DNA of 64,000 bases from Novosphingobium kaempferiae (GTDB taxonomy: Bacteria; Pseudomonadota; Alphaproteobacteria; Sphingomonadales; Sphingomonadaceae), in assembly GCF_021227995.1 (NCBI RefSeq), contig NZ_CP089301.1:868001-932000 (forward strand), in the 5' to 3' direction. Shown here in pieces: positions 1-9,028 of this stretch. The position numbers and the translations under genes were made by a program. The notes below the pieces were generated by a model. That model was not told where the DNA came from and did no database searches. It saw nothing but the letters and a program-made list of their open reading frames with translations. Each line of letters opens with the position of its first letter. Position 1 is the stretch's first letter.

Positions 1-222
1 ACGCTCAGGTCCTGCACTTCAATATCTCCTGCAAGCGTCACTTGCACTCTGTCGCACATCAACCCAGCGATCCGATCAGGTTGCGGAGCCGTATGTGCCT
101 GATTTGTGCGGACGGGTCACGGGCCTTCTGCCCGCTTCGGCGAAATTCGAGGTGAAAGCAAGGGGAGTTGATTGCCGCGCTATTGATGCTGCACCCCGTG
201 CAGATTGAACATTGAGCCTTCC
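1..222. other. Non-coding left edge
   Basis: I see no convincing reading frame, RNA gene or repeat in this stretch. It lies downstream of the minus-strand kinase gene, so it may hold that gene's terminator, but I find no clear GC-rich hairpin followed by a T run. Confidence 0.4.
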
Positions 223-3084
223 CTACCCCATTGCCTCGGCAATTGCCTCAGCAAGTCGCGATTGATTGTATGGCTTTCCGAGCCGGACCACGGAGCGACC
301 GGAAGTCTCTACCCCTTCACCATATCCGCTGGCGATGATCACGGGCATTCCGGGCCGGATGGCGTCCAACGAGGCGAAGAGATCAATGCCGGTCATACCG
401 GGCATCGCCTGGTCCGTGATAAGCAGATCGATGTCTGCCCGTTCCGAGAAAAAGTCTATTGCCCGCGCCCCTGAACCTGCCTCGATGACAGAATGCCCCA
501 AATCCTCAAGCAAAGCTGCTGTGTTTATCAGCACGAGCGGATCGTCATCCACGGCGAGAATGGTCAGGCCACAGGACTTTGGCGGGTGCTGCTCCTCCGT
601 TTCCTGCGGCATGGCATTGACGGGATCAGTCTCAGCCACTGGAAGCCACAATACCGCGCTCGTTCCTTGGCCAAGCTCGCTCAGTAGTTCGAAAGTTCCA
701 CCGATTTGCTGGGCCATACCGTGCACCATCGGCAAACCCAGACCTGTGCCCTTACCGACACCCTTCGTCGTGAAAAATGGCTCTGTGGCCCGCCGTAAGG
801 TTTCCTCGTCCATGCCCTGACCGCAGTCCTTGATTGCCAATCTGACATAGCTGCCTGCGGGTAGCCGTATTGAGCTGTGTTCGAAAATATCCTCGCAGCT
901 GGCGGAAATAAGGATTGGACCTCCGCCGGGTGTCGCGTCACGCGCATTTACGATGAGGTTCAGCAACGCCATTTCCAGTTGGTTGGCATCGGCGCGGACG
1001 GAGGGTAGTCTCAACGGAAGATTCGCCGATATGGGCCATTCCGGTCCGATCGACCGCTGAACAAGGTCGCTCATTCCTGAAAGCAACCTCGGAACATCGA
1101 CATGACTCACCTCCAGTTGCTGTCGCCGGGCGAAGGCCAGCATCCGTTGGGTGAGTGTCGCTCCGCGCTGCGCCCCTTCGATCGCATTGTTGAGAAGGCG
1201 CCGTGCCCCTGGGTCGTCGCCGATTCGACGACTGAGAAGATCAAGGCTCGAGGAAACCGCCATCAGCAGGTTGTTGAAGTCGTGCGCCACTCCGCCGGTC
1301 AGCTGACCTATGGCTTCCATCTTCTGCGCCTGGAAGAGGGCTTCGCGCGCAGCCTCCAGATCCTTTTGCGCCTGTTCACGCTCGGTCACATCACGAGTGA
1401 TCTTCGCGAAGCCGATAGGTTTGCCCTTATCATCCCGGATTGCATCGATGACGACACTTGCGCGAAAGCGCTCGCCTGACTTGCGCACGCGCCATCCCTC
1501 GGCCAGAAAACGACCTTCCGAACGCGCTGTTTCCAAAGCGCGAGACGGTTCGCCCCTCTCGCGATCCTCTGGAGTGTAGAAACGCGAGAAATGTGATCCA
1601 ATGATCTCTTCGGGCTCATACCCCTTGATACGGCGAGCTCCCTCGTTCCAGCTTGAAACCTTGCCTTCCGGATCAATCATGTAGATCGCGTAATCGGTCA
1701 CACCCTGGACTAGATGACGAAACTGCGCCTCGCTTTCGGACAATTTGGCCTCGACCATCCGGCGGTCAGTGATATCTCGCCCATAGGCATAGACCTGACC
1801 GTCTTCGAGCGTTGTGTGCCATTCGATGCGATGGTAGCCGCCGTCGACCGCGCGAAATCGGTTCTCATAATTGTTGAGTTCGGTAGCATCCAGCGCCTCG
1901 GCAAGCGCAGCATTGCTGGGCTCGACGTCGTCTGGATGCATGAACTCGGCGAACGGTCTGCCAATAACGCTCTCGACCGGATGTCCCAGAATTCGGGACC
2001 ATGATGGGCTGACCGCGCGAAACACGCCTTCGGCGTCGACGATCACCATCAGATCGCGCGAGACACTCCACATACGATCCGCGCGGCGCCGCTCCGCCTC
2101 AAGCGCCGCGACATTCGCAACCGCTCCACCGATCTGGCCCGCGAGAAGCTGGGCGATAGGAATCAGATCAGCGGTATCGGCGGTGTACGGGTTGATTCCG
2201 AGCACCATCGTACCCGCCATCGTTCTCGATCCTGCAGAAGGTATCGAGATGGCAATTGCCGAGACCGGCGGCAGATCCCAGTCACCCGTTGGCCAATCGT
2301 GGCCTTGCGGCAGATCAAACAGCATACCTGTTTCGGGGACGGCTCCCGGCAATATTGAGGCGAGCTTCGAGAACAATGCTCGCGACGAGGCCCGGCCCTC
2401 CTGTTCAGGATTGCTCCCCACTTCAGTTATCTCGACTTTTCCGTCGGATGAAATTTTGTCCTCATCCCAATCGTTCAGTTGGAGAGCGACAAAAGGGAAG
2501 TCCCGACCGTTGGTGGCGAAAGCTGCCTCGGCACCTCGGATAATACCCTCGGGGTCGTTAATCTCGGACAGATTGAGACCGAGCCGTCGCAGGGTCTCTA
2601 GACGCCGCTCACCGATAACATGGGCTGTCTCTTCACTGACGATGCAGAGCAGACCACCGACGGATCGGTCCTGAAGGTAGAGCGGACTGTAGGAAAAACT
2701 GTGATAGGTTTCCTCGGGAAACCCTCTGCGTTCAAGAAGCAGAAGCAAGGCTTTGTTCCAGGTGGCCTCACCACCGCGCACTCGCTCGACCTGGTCGGCG
2801 ACATCGTCGTAGACTTCGGCCCACACCTCGCGAAACGGACGGCCAAGCATCTCAGGGTGCTTCATCCCGAGCGTCGGTATGTAAGCGTCGTTGTAGAAGA
2901 AACTTAATTCGTCGCCCCACCCCAGCCACATCTCGAAGCGGGTGGTCAGCAGCATCCGCAATGGCGTTTTGAGAGCATCGGGCCATGAGCGCGGATCGCC
3001 TAAGGCGGTTACGCTCCAATCTTTCTCGCGCATGGCGCGCGCCATCTCGCTATTGCCAGGAAAGATCGCAGTCAGTTCGTCCAT
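223..3084 (-). CDS. Hybrid sensor histidine kinase with PAS domains and receiver
   Basis: This is a hybrid histidine kinase of about 953 residues. The order is an N-terminal PAS-like domain (about 20-160, containing WLGWGDELSFFYNDAY), a GAF-like segment, two further PAS domains (VIVDAEGVF and YMIDPEGKVSSWNEGARR), a HisKA H-box (GGVAHDFNNLL, His about 601), an ATPase domain with N-box NLIVNARDA and G-box GKGTGLGLP, and a C-terminal receiver with phospho-acceptor Asp about 891 (LLITDQAMPG). There is no membrane segment, so it probably senses a cytoplasmic cue such as light or redox. The frame stays open upstream to 3297, but I chose the ATG at 3084 because the preceding 71 residues look unlike protein and a purine-rich GGGGTGG motif precedes this ATG. 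The same N-terminal domain recurs in the truncated gene at 16369-17289. The ligand is unknown. Confidence 0.9.
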   Translation of the reverse strand: MDELTAIFPGNSEMARAMREKDWSVTALGDPRSWPDALKTPLRMLLTTRFEMWLGWGDELSFFYNDAYIPTLGMKHPEMLGRPFREVWAEVYDDVADQVERVRGGEATWNKALLLLLERRGFPEETYHSFSYSPLYLQDRSVGGLLCIVSEETAHVIGERRLETLRRLGLNLSEINDPEGIIRGAEAAFATNGRDFPFVALQLNDWDEDKISSDGKVEITEVGSNPEQEGRASSRALFSKLASILPGAVPETGMLFDLPQGHDWPTGDWDLPPVSAIAISIPSAGSRTMAGTMVLGINPYTADTADLIPIAQLLAGQIGGAVANVAALEAERRRADRMWSVSRDLMVIVDAEGVFRAVSPSWSRILGHPVESVIGRPFAEFMHPDDVEPSNAALAEALDATELNNYENRFRAVDGGYHRIEWHTTLEDGQVYAYGRDITDRRMVEAKLSESEAQFRHLVQGVTDYAIYMIDPEGKVSSWNEGARRIKGYEPEEIIGSHFSRFYTPEDRERGEPSRALETARSEGRFLAEGWRVRKSGERFRASVVIDAIRDDKGKPIGFAKITRDVTEREQAQKDLEAAREALFQAQKMEAIGQLTGGVAHDFNNLLMAVSSSLDLLSRRIGDDPGARRLLNNAIEGAQRGATLTQRMLAFARRQQLEVSHVDVPRLLSGMSDLVQRSIGPEWPISANLPLRLPSVRADANQLEMALLNLIVNARDATPGGGPILISASCEDIFEHSSIRLPAGSYVRLAIKDCGQGMDEETLRRATEPFFTTKGVGKGTGLGLPMVHGMAQQIGGTFELLSELGQGTSAVLWLPVAETDPVNAMPQETEEQHPPKSCGLTILAVDDDPLVLINTAALLEDLGHSVIEAGSGARAIDFFSERADIDLLITDQAMPGMTGIDLFASLDAIRPGMPVIIASGYGEGVETSGRSVVRLGKPYNQSRLAEAIAEAMG

Positions 3085-3581
3085 CGCAAAACCACCCCGG
3101 GCATTTTGCCCGAGAAACGCTTGTCGCGCATTTTTGTGCCCGACTTCGCCACGAAAAATTGATCTCCTAAAGAGTTTAGAGGGGCGCGTCGTCCAAGCTC
3201 TTTGGCATTCTCTCCTGCGGCACACAGCAATCGGTTTGGGCGCGTCATACCTGGCCGCCCATGGAGATTTGGTGACAAGATGAAGGACGCGTCCCAACCG
3301 CGAACGGTTGGTTGCGGACCGTCCGCACCTAGTGATCGAGAATTGACGGCTGAGCGTCCGATAGGGGCGCTTTCCCGACGGTCCGCCTCGTGGCGTGGGA
3401 TCGGCGGCTTCTGCTAGGTGAAGATGACTTCACCGGGTGATCTGCATGTCCGGCTATTGGTCGGGTGCCGCCAGCAACCTCTGAGTTCCTGCATTCTCTC
3501 GCTATGTGTCAAACGGCCGGTGCATCCAGTGCTGCACTTAGGCGTTGTCCGATGATCATCTAAAAATTTAAAGGAATTTCC
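3085..3581. other. Intergenic region with a short hairpin
   Basis: No gene is supported here. A perfect 7-bp inverted repeat with a 4-base loop (GGTGAAG-atga-CTTCACC) lies at 3417-3434; it has no T tract, so I do not call it a terminator. The region should hold the promoters of the divergent kinase gene (minus) and small membrane-protein gene (plus). An AAAGGA ribosome-binding site ends just before the ATG at 3582. Confidence 0.35.
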
Positions 3582-3872
3582 ATGCGAACCAGGGAAAAGC
3601 TAGCAGACGTAGTCGCTGGTCAGTCGGGGCGGCAGCAGCGCAAGCAGTTCGTTCGCTCGCTAAAGGAAACTGCAGTTCGCGCGGTGGTGACAGCGTCTGT
3701 TACCTTTGCCGTAGGATGGGTCCTCAAAAGGATGTTCGAAAATTCAGTCGCTGACGCGGCGAAAGAGGGTGCGGCGGAAGGCGCTCAGCAAGACATGGCG
3801 GCACAGGATTCGGGGGTCTCGAAGCAAGGTTCCGCATCCGAAGGTGCCGGCACTAACGAGATCGCAGGGTGA
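3582..3872 (+). CDS. Small single-pass membrane protein, unknown function
   Basis: A 96-residue protein with a basic N-terminus (REKLADVVAGQSGRQQRKQF), one predicted membrane segment (about 36-52, VVTASVTFAVGWVLKRM) and an acidic, Ala/Gly/Gln/Ser-rich tail. I do not recognise a named family. That it is a real gene is supported by a good ribosome-binding site (AAAGGA about 7 nt before the ATG) and by a second, frameshifted copy at 8115-8383 on the other strand in which the protein sequence is conserved through the membrane segment. No partner is evident; the next gene is an exported L,D-transpeptidase about 260 bp downstream. Confidence 0.65.
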   Translation: MRTREKLADVVAGQSGRQQRKQFVRSLKETAVRAVVTASVTFAVGWVLKRMFENSVADAAKEGAAEGAQQDMAAQDSGVSKQGSASEGAGTNEIAG

Positions 3873-4131
3873 GAATACCACACATGCTATCAGATGTTTG
3901 CCTTGTACATTGCCCCCTTTAAACGTCGGAGCCGTAGTCCGGGAACTCTGCGCGATCTTTCGTGATGATAGTAGGTGATTGTGGACAATTTCAAATTTTG
4001 GGCTTCGAGAGATTGGTTCCGGTGCGAACGGGACATTTAGCGCAGCCTGTCGCAAATCAAGGGCGGTTCACCCCTTAAGTGCAGAAGTGATCCAAAAAGG
4101 ACGGTCAAAAGCTATTTAAATTCAGGCTCAT

Positions 4132-4854
4132 ATGCCCATCATTAGGGTTATGCCTGAACTTCCTTCTCGACCCGATCGGCGCGCCGTAATGATTTCGGGT
4201 GCAGGCTTTGCGGTCGCTGCGCTTACCGTGCCAGCCGCCAAGCCGTTTCTAGGATCGTCATACCCACGCCGCCCGGCCCCAGTCCCGGCGGCACCGCACA
4301 ATGCTCCGGGTATGCCGCAGACATCGCTGGATGCGGCACGCTTTTCTGTGGACTCGGAGCTCCTGCGCCGGGCTCTCGCCGCGCTCGACCAGCACTCCGG
4401 ATCGGTTAAGGCGCGCGACCGGATGGCAATCGTCGATTTCACCGCGCCATCGTCCGATGCGCGCCTGCATTTTCTCGATGTGGTGAGCGGCAAGGCTTCG
4501 CGGCTTCTGGTCGCGCACGGTTCCGGTTCGGATCCCGGCCATACCGGGTTCCTCGAGCGGTTTTCGAACGTTTTCGGCTCTAATGCCTCGAGCGAGGGCG
4601 CTTTCCTGACGGGCGATTACTACACCGGCAAGCACGGCCGCTCACAGCGTCTGGTGGGGCTCGACCCGACGAACAACAATGCGCTTAGCCGCGCCATAGT
4701 CATCCACAGCGCCTGGTATGCGAACGACGACATGATCCCCGCCCATGGCAAGCTGGGCCGCAGCCAAGGCTGCTTCGCGGTGGGCGAGAACAAGCTCAGC
4801 GACGTCTTCAGCTTCCTCGGCGAAGGACGGATGGTCTTTGCGGCGCGTGCTTGA
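4132..4854 (+). CDS. Exported murein L,D-transpeptidase (YkuD_2-type)
   Basis: A 240-residue protein with the catalytic domain of the murein L,D-transpeptidase (YkuD_2) family, which forms or trims 3-3 crosslinks in peptidoglycan or anchors proteins to it. The C-terminal half shows the conserved HSAWY block (His about 192), a following HGK (about 205) and the nucleophile motif GRSQGCFAV (Cys about 214). The N-terminus has an RR pair followed by a hydrophobic stretch ending near residue 45 (DRRAVMISGAGFAVAALT), which could be a Tat-type or long Sec signal. The start is uncertain: ATG 4132 and ATG 4150 both fit and neither has a strong ribosome-binding site. It is followed 61 bp later by a second L,D-transpeptidase on the same strand. 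Confidence 0.85.
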   Translation: MPIIRVMPELPSRPDRRAVMISGAGFAVAALTVPAAKPFLGSSYPRRPAPVPAAPHNAPGMPQTSLDAARFSVDSELLRRALAALDQHSGSVKARDRMAIVDFTAPSSDARLHFLDVVSGKASRLLVAHGSGSDPGHTGFLERFSNVFGSNASSEGAFLTGDYYTGKHGRSQRLVGLDPTNNNALSRAIVIHSAWYANDDMIPAHGKLGRSQGCFAVGENKLSDVFSFLGEGRMVFAARA

Positions 4855-4915
4855 GATGGGCTGAAACCTAAAGCATTTCCACAAGTTGTCCCACGGTTCT
4901 TACCAGGAGATCCGT

Positions 4916-6367
4916 GTGTATAGAGGTGTGATCGCTTGCTCGTTGCTGGCCCTGACGGTCGCACTGCCCGGGTGCCATTCGAAGCCCGACAATACTTCCC
5001 AGACCGCCGAGGCGCCGCCGATCAGCATCGAGCAGGTGCAGTGGAACGACGAGGCGGTCCGCCAGTTGCGCGACGCGATCGGCCGCCGCGCCGCGCATGG
5101 CCTCGACCGAGTGCAGTTCGCTGTGGACGGTCAGCCAGGAAATGCCGAAGGCGACCGCGCCCTGACGCAGAGCGCGCTGCGTTATGCCTCGGCGCTTGCG
5201 CGTGGGTCATCCGATCCGGCCAAGCTCTACGACGTCTATACCGTCGCACGCCCCAACCCGAACCTGCTGAACGGCCTCGGCGCAGCTCTCAAGAATGGGA
5301 AGCTGGGCGAATGGCTTGACGCTCTGGCGCCGCAGGACGACGGTTACCGCGCATTGTCCAAGGCATACCTCGCGCTGCGCAAGCAGGCCGAGGCGCCCGC
5401 TTCCGCGATCCCCGACAAGGGCGAGCCTCTGAAGCCAGGCGCCACCGACGCGCGGGTCCCTGCGATCGCGCGCCAGCTAGTCGCCTCAGACTACCTCGAC
5501 CGCTCTGCCGCGCAAGGCACCAATTACAACCCAGCGATGGTCCGCGCGGTGCAGCGCATGCAGGCGGACTACGGGATCAAGCCGGACGGCGTCATCGGCG
5601 CCGATGCGCTCGAAATCCTGAACCTGTCGGACGCGGACCGGGCGCGGACGATGGCCGTGGCTATGGAGCGGCTGCGCTGGCTCGAGCGCAATCCCGCTTC
5701 CACCCGCATCGACGTGAATGTCGCCGCGGGTCGGCTGCTATACTGGCGAGACGGCAAGGTCGCCGATAGCCGCAAGGTGGTCGTAGGCGAGCCCGAGAAC
5801 GAAACACCACAGCTGGGATCGCCAATCTATCGCCTTGTCGCCAATCCAACCTGGACAGTGCCGCGCTCGATCCAGAACAAGGAGATCGCCGGCAAGGGTA
5901 GCGCCTACCTTCAGCGCAACAACATGGCATGGAAGGACGGCTGGGTCGTCCAGCAGCCAGGACCCAAAAATTCGCTGGGTCTGGTGAAGTTCGACATGGA
6001 GAACGAGCACCAGATCTATCTGCACGACACTCCAGCCAAGCAGTTGTTCCAAGAAGTCCAGCGCCAGCGCAGTCACGGCTGTGTTCGGGTGGACGATGCG
6101 CTGGGCTTTGCCGAGATGCTCGCGAAGGACGAGGGTGTATTTGAGGAATGGCGCAGGGCGCGCGCTACCGGCAAGGAGACGTTCGTCACGCTAACGCGTG
6201 AGATTCCAGTCAGACTGCTCTACCAAACGGTTGTGCTCGGCGAAGATGGCGAGCCCGTCATCCGCTCCGACCCCTACGGTTGGAACGACCCCGTGGCCGC
6301 CGCGCTAGGCTTTTCTTCCAGCCAAGCCTACCGGCTGCGCACTTCTGGCACCGACGTCGGGCCTTGA
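4916..6367 (+). CDS. L,D-transpeptidase lipoprotein with peptidoglycan-binding domain
   Basis: A protein of about 483 residues resembling the LdtD/YcbB group. It has an N-terminal scaffold region, a PG_binding_1 domain around residues 205-240 (NPAMVRAVQRMQADYGIKPDGVIG), and a YkuD catalytic domain with HDTP and the nucleophile motif SHGCVRV (His about 387, Cys about 389). The frame is open to an ATG at 4886, but I chose the GTG at 4916: AGGAGA at 4905-4910 sits 5-6 nt before it, and the protein then starts with a short signal peptide and lipobox (ALPGC), making it a lipoprotein. It should crosslink peptidoglycan in the periplasm. It probably shares a transcript with the preceding transpeptidase. 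Confidence 0.88.
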   Translation: MYRGVIACSLLALTVALPGCHSKPDNTSQTAEAPPISIEQVQWNDEAVRQLRDAIGRRAAHGLDRVQFAVDGQPGNAEGDRALTQSALRYASALARGSSDPAKLYDVYTVARPNPNLLNGLGAALKNGKLGEWLDALAPQDDGYRALSKAYLALRKQAEAPASAIPDKGEPLKPGATDARVPAIARQLVASDYLDRSAAQGTNYNPAMVRAVQRMQADYGIKPDGVIGADALEILNLSDADRARTMAVAMERLRWLERNPASTRIDVNVAAGRLLYWRDGKVADSRKVVVGEPENETPQLGSPIYRLVANPTWTVPRSIQNKEIAGKGSAYLQRNNMAWKDGWVVQQPGPKNSLGLVKFDMENEHQIYLHDTPAKQLFQEVQRQRSHGCVRVDDALGFAEMLAKDEGVFEEWRRARATGKETFVTLTREIPVRLLYQTVVLGEDGEPVIRSDPYGWNDPVAAALGFSSSQAYRLRTSGTDVGP

Positions 6368-6447
6368 GCCCGACCGAGGAAGGATCGCCTGCATGCGGTG
6401 CTGGCGACCCGGAACCGACCGGGCGGGCTAAACAACCACCATTGGAG

Positions 6448-6922
6448 ATGTCGGGGCAGCATAATGCGCCCAAAGGCGCCGGACAGACTAGCGACGGGCG
6501 ATCGCTCCCCACCTTCACCATCCGTCGCCGCGACGGCGATGGGCATTTGTGGCAGCGCCAGAAGCGTGACGGGCAGCAGGGCGTCTCGGCGACGTGGCAC
6601 GATCGCAAGGTGGCGAAGAGGCAGACTGTGACCGAGGGCAAGGCGCACGGCGCCAAGACGTTGCGCAAGGTCTCCCATGACGAGGCCTCGGCCAAACGCG
6701 CCGCCAAGGCCGAGCAGCGGCGGTTGCAGCGCGCGCCTGCCAACTTCGATATCACCCTCGCGCTCGGCCGGGCCGATGTTTTATCCAGAGGCTCGCGCTG
6801 CGGCCGCTGGGTTCAAGCCTGAGGTCCATGGGACCATGTGGCTGATCGCGTAAGTGACCCATCGCCTGGACAAGAGCGGCGGTTTCAGGACTGATCTGAA
6901 AATGGAAACGGTGACCGCTTGA
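6448..6922 (+). pseudogene. Remnant of phage late-control/tail protein gpD
   Basis: The translated region matches the C-terminal third of phage late control gene D (gpD, tail hub) proteins: LPTFTIRRRDGDGH, GVSATWHD, KTLRKVSHDEASAKRAA, then a frameshift near 6780, and in the next frame GFKPEVHGTMWLIA, an in-frame TAA, and VTHRLDKSGGFRTDL to the stop at 6920-6922. The N-terminal two thirds of the gene are absent, so this is a truncated, frameshifted and stop-containing relic of a Mu/P2-type prophage. No other phage gene is recognisable next to it. The family call is from remembered motif order, not a search. Confidence 0.6.
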
Positions 6923-7192
6923 CCTTGCCCGCATCAACCTTCATGCCGCCGCGATTGATCGAAAATGCCTATCGCAGCGCAGCGAACTGATCAGAAACAT
7001 TTTATTCAAATCTCTAAGTTATCAGGCCAGAAAGTTGTGCTGCGACTGCACGGATGGTTGTGCCCGGCCTCTGCTGAGAGGGGCAGGATCGAGTAAGGGG
7101 GGCCTTCTCGATAGCCGGTATCGAATCCGGCTCGCAGCGTCCCATAAAGTTGGCAGACCGTCCCACGGGCTGCCTGCGATCACCTTAGGTTT

Positions 7193-7381
7193 ATGACCGG
7201 AGGCAGGTTTCGTCGAATGCAAATACTGCCACAGACATGGAAATGCGCATTTGGCCAGCACGAACCTAATCGACGCCGGGTGGAATGGGATGGCCTTCAT
7301 TTCGTAGGGAAATGCAAGGGGTGCGGTATCGATCTCTATCGGGTCGAGCACAAGCGATGGCGTCCCATAGGGCCGGAATGA
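7193..7381 (+). CDS. Small Cys-containing protein, unknown function
   Basis: A 54-62 residue protein (starts at 7193 or 7217 are possible). The core has an N-terminal CAFGQHEPNRRRVEWDG segment and a CKGC pair, spaced like a minimal zinc-binding knuckle (Cys-x3-His...Cys-x2-Cys). Short proteins of this kind are familiar from sphingomonads but I cannot assign a function. Its TGA overlaps an ATG (ATGA at 7378-7381) that starts an 18-codon frame, probably part of the broken toxin gene that follows. Confidence 0.5.
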   Translation: MTGGRFRRMQILPQTWKCAFGQHEPNRRRVEWDGLHFVGKCKGCGIDLYRVEHKRWRPIGPE

Positions 7382-7408
7382 CGAAGCAGACCTATCCCAA
7401 CTCGGTCC

Positions 7409-7519
7409 CGTACCATCTTCTGGATCATCGATAAGTCGGATGACGAGACACTGACCGATGCTCAGGAGAATGCGGTCAAGGTAGCTATCGGCATGCTGAC
7501 GGAAGGGCTGGAAAAATGA
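7409..7519 (+). pseudogene. C-terminal remnant of a RelE/HigB-like toxin
   Basis: This frame has no start codon but reads RTIFWIIDKSDDETLTDAQ and continues for 17 residues to a TGA that overlaps the next ATG by ATGA (7516-7519). The arrangement of a Tyr/Phe-Trp strand, a K-[SN]-[DE] turn and LT-x-AQ is what one expects at the C-terminus of RelE/ParE/HigB-type toxins, and the gene downstream is an XRE-like antitoxin relic, the usual HigBA order. The N-terminal part is missing or frameshifted into the 7378 frame. The assignment is inferred from context and weak motif similarity. Confidence 0.35.
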
Positions 7520-7763
7520 CGGACGAAAACTTCGAAGGCATTATGGCCGGGATCGAGAACGCAATCGCCTTCGTCAAGGGCGATGAGGCGCGTGCGCAGA
7601 TCGTCGCCTCTCCCGACATCAGAGCAATCCGTAAGCCGACGGACGTCCGCATCAGCCGCCGCGCCGCTCGCACGCTGCGGCATTTAAGCGAAAGCGACCG
7701 TCGCGGGGACCTCGATGCGACGGAGCAGTGTTCCGATTGCCCACCCGAGCTTTTAGCCTTCAC
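7516..7763 (+). pseudogene. Frameshifted XRE/HigA-type antitoxin
   Basis: The first 40 residues (MTDENFEGIMAGIENAIAF, then KGDEARAQIV and PDIRAIRK) match the N-terminus of HigA-type antitoxins, which normally continue into an XRE helix-turn-helix. Past residue 40 the expected helix-turn-helix residues occur only if one jumps between frames: GI-x-ESTVR-like codons near 7680 and a proline/Phe-rich end near 7760. Several small indels have therefore destroyed the DNA-binding domain. The start overlaps the preceding toxin remnant by ATGA, as in intact operons of this type. Confidence 0.5.
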
Positions 7764-7879
7764 GGGGGGGAACGCGCCCTTCCCAGACAATCAATGGCAG
7801 ACCAAACGGACCTGAGAGCCGCCGTTCAGATATCCGAGCGGGTGCAGCAATGGCGATCTCGCGCGTGGAGATTGCTTTC

Positions 7880-8038
7880 TCACTTGCTAGCAATGTTGGC
7901 TGCTTCGATGGCGATGGCATCCGTCTCGGTCCAATCGCCTCCAAGCGCCTGGAACAGTGAAACCCGGGCGGTCTGCGCATCACTACGCGCGTGGACGAAG
8001 CTGAGCTCGGCCGAAGGCAGGGCACGCTGCGCGTCGAG
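7880..8038 (-). pseudogene. C-terminal remnant of a NodT-type efflux outer membrane protein
   Basis: The minus strand reads LDAQRALPSAELSFVHARSD, continues through TARVSLFQALGGDW and ends with a stop 18 residues later. This is the conserved end of RND-efflux outer membrane factors of the NodT/OprM family (LDAQR, then an A-x-LFxALGGxW block). Immediately upstream in the same frame is a TAG, and no homologous sequence continues beyond it, so only about 52 residues remain of a protein that is usually about 450-500 residues long. Confidence 0.6.
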
Positions 8039-8114
8039 CTACTCGGGGTGGGCTAGACGCCCGGGCCGGCCCCATATGAAACATGAGCTAGAGGTTTCGT
8101 AGCACCCGCAAATG

Positions 8115-8383
8115 TCACTCTGCGCGTTTCCCAGCACCTTCAATTGCGGGTGAAGAATCCTGCCCATGCGCATCTTGCTGAGCCCCTTCCGCCGCGCCTT
8201 CTTTCGCGGCATCGGCAACCGAACTTTCGAACATCCGTTTGAGAACCCAGCCCACGGCAAAAGTTACGGAAGCTGTCAGACTGCGCGTACGGCCTTCTCT
8301 TTAGGCGATCGAACAAACTGCTTACGCTGCTGCCGCCCCGACTGCCCGGCGACTACGTCTGCTAACTTTTCCCTGGTGCGCAT
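8115..8383 (-). pseudogene. Frameshifted second copy of the 3582 small membrane protein
   Basis: On the minus strand this is a near-copy of the gene at 3582-3872. Starting at the ATG at 8383 it encodes the same REKLADVVAGQSGRQQRKQF N-terminus, then a single base is missing within the codons for AVV-TAS, and the other frame continues SVTFAVGWVLKRMFESSVAD and KEGAAEGAQQD to a TGA at 8115-8117. Its 269-bp length (not divisible by three) fits a one-base deletion. The tail diverges from the intact copy. This is either an old duplication or two acquired alleles, one now dead. Confidence 0.75.
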
Positions 8384-8536
8384 CGGGATTCCTCTAAATC
8401 AGAAGGGAACCGGCTCGTAACCATGCTATCTCTCGACGCTACCAGCACGAATCCTCGGCCGAGAATTTGACCAAAGCCGCGGGCTCGATGTGCATAGATG
8501 CGGTGAAAATCGACGCTCGGCTGCGACTGATCTTGC

Positions 8537-9028
8537 TTACGCCCCGGTCCGCGCGCCCGTTTCGCCGGTAACGGGATCGCGATGTGGATCCGGCAGGGCC
8601 GCCATCCGCGCCCGCGCTGCATCGTCGGGCGCTTCGCAGCAGATATCCCAACTCAATCCCGGTCAGGTAAGCACCGACCATCTGAAAATCCTCGTTTGCG
8701 CTGACACGGCGATGGCCGGTGCCCGCCGGCAACATGAGCGCATCGCCTGCTGTGCCCTCAAGCCGCCGCCCTTGCGGACCGCCGAGTTCGAGCGTCGCCC
8801 ATCCGGCGAATACGCCGAACGCCTTATGTGCGGCCGAATGATAATGATGGTAGTCGAACACGACGTCGCGCCAGTCGGGAGGCCAGCCATTGTCCGCGAC
8901 AACGCCTCGAACCGCTCGGCCAGATAGTCACCCTCACCCGCCACGGCGCCGCGATAGCGCGCGAACGGCAGCCGGGCGTTGTCAGGCACCGAGCTGTTCT
9001 CGGCGAGCAGGAAGCTCTCCGTTCTCAT
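8537..9028 (-). pseudogene. Cupin-domain protein, two frameshifts
   Basis: Joined across frames this encodes a single-domain cupin of about 163 residues: MRTESFLLAENSSVPDNARL, then after a frameshift near 8880 FDYHHYHSAAHKAFGVFAGW, AGDALMLPAGTGHRRVSA and VGAYLTGIE, and after a second frameshift near 8650 a DPVTGETGART tail ending at a TAA at 8537-8539. The His pairs of the cupin metal site (HHYHS, GHRR) are present. Its ATG overlaps the stop of the upstream xthA relic by one base (TGATG, 9030-9026), so the two were a translationally coupled pair. The total length remains a multiple of three. Confidence 0.7.

Noticed and set aside
205..474. Open frame on the plus strand opposite the kinase gene
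   Set aside because: It is antisense to the receiver domain, has no ribosome-binding site and no protein-like composition; many such shadow frames arise from GC-rich codon use.
8439..8536. Possible further coding sequence after the cupin relic on the minus strand
   Set aside because: A short protein-like stretch is present (VDFHRIYAHRARGFGQ), but I cannot match it to any family and no start or ribosome-binding site is seen.
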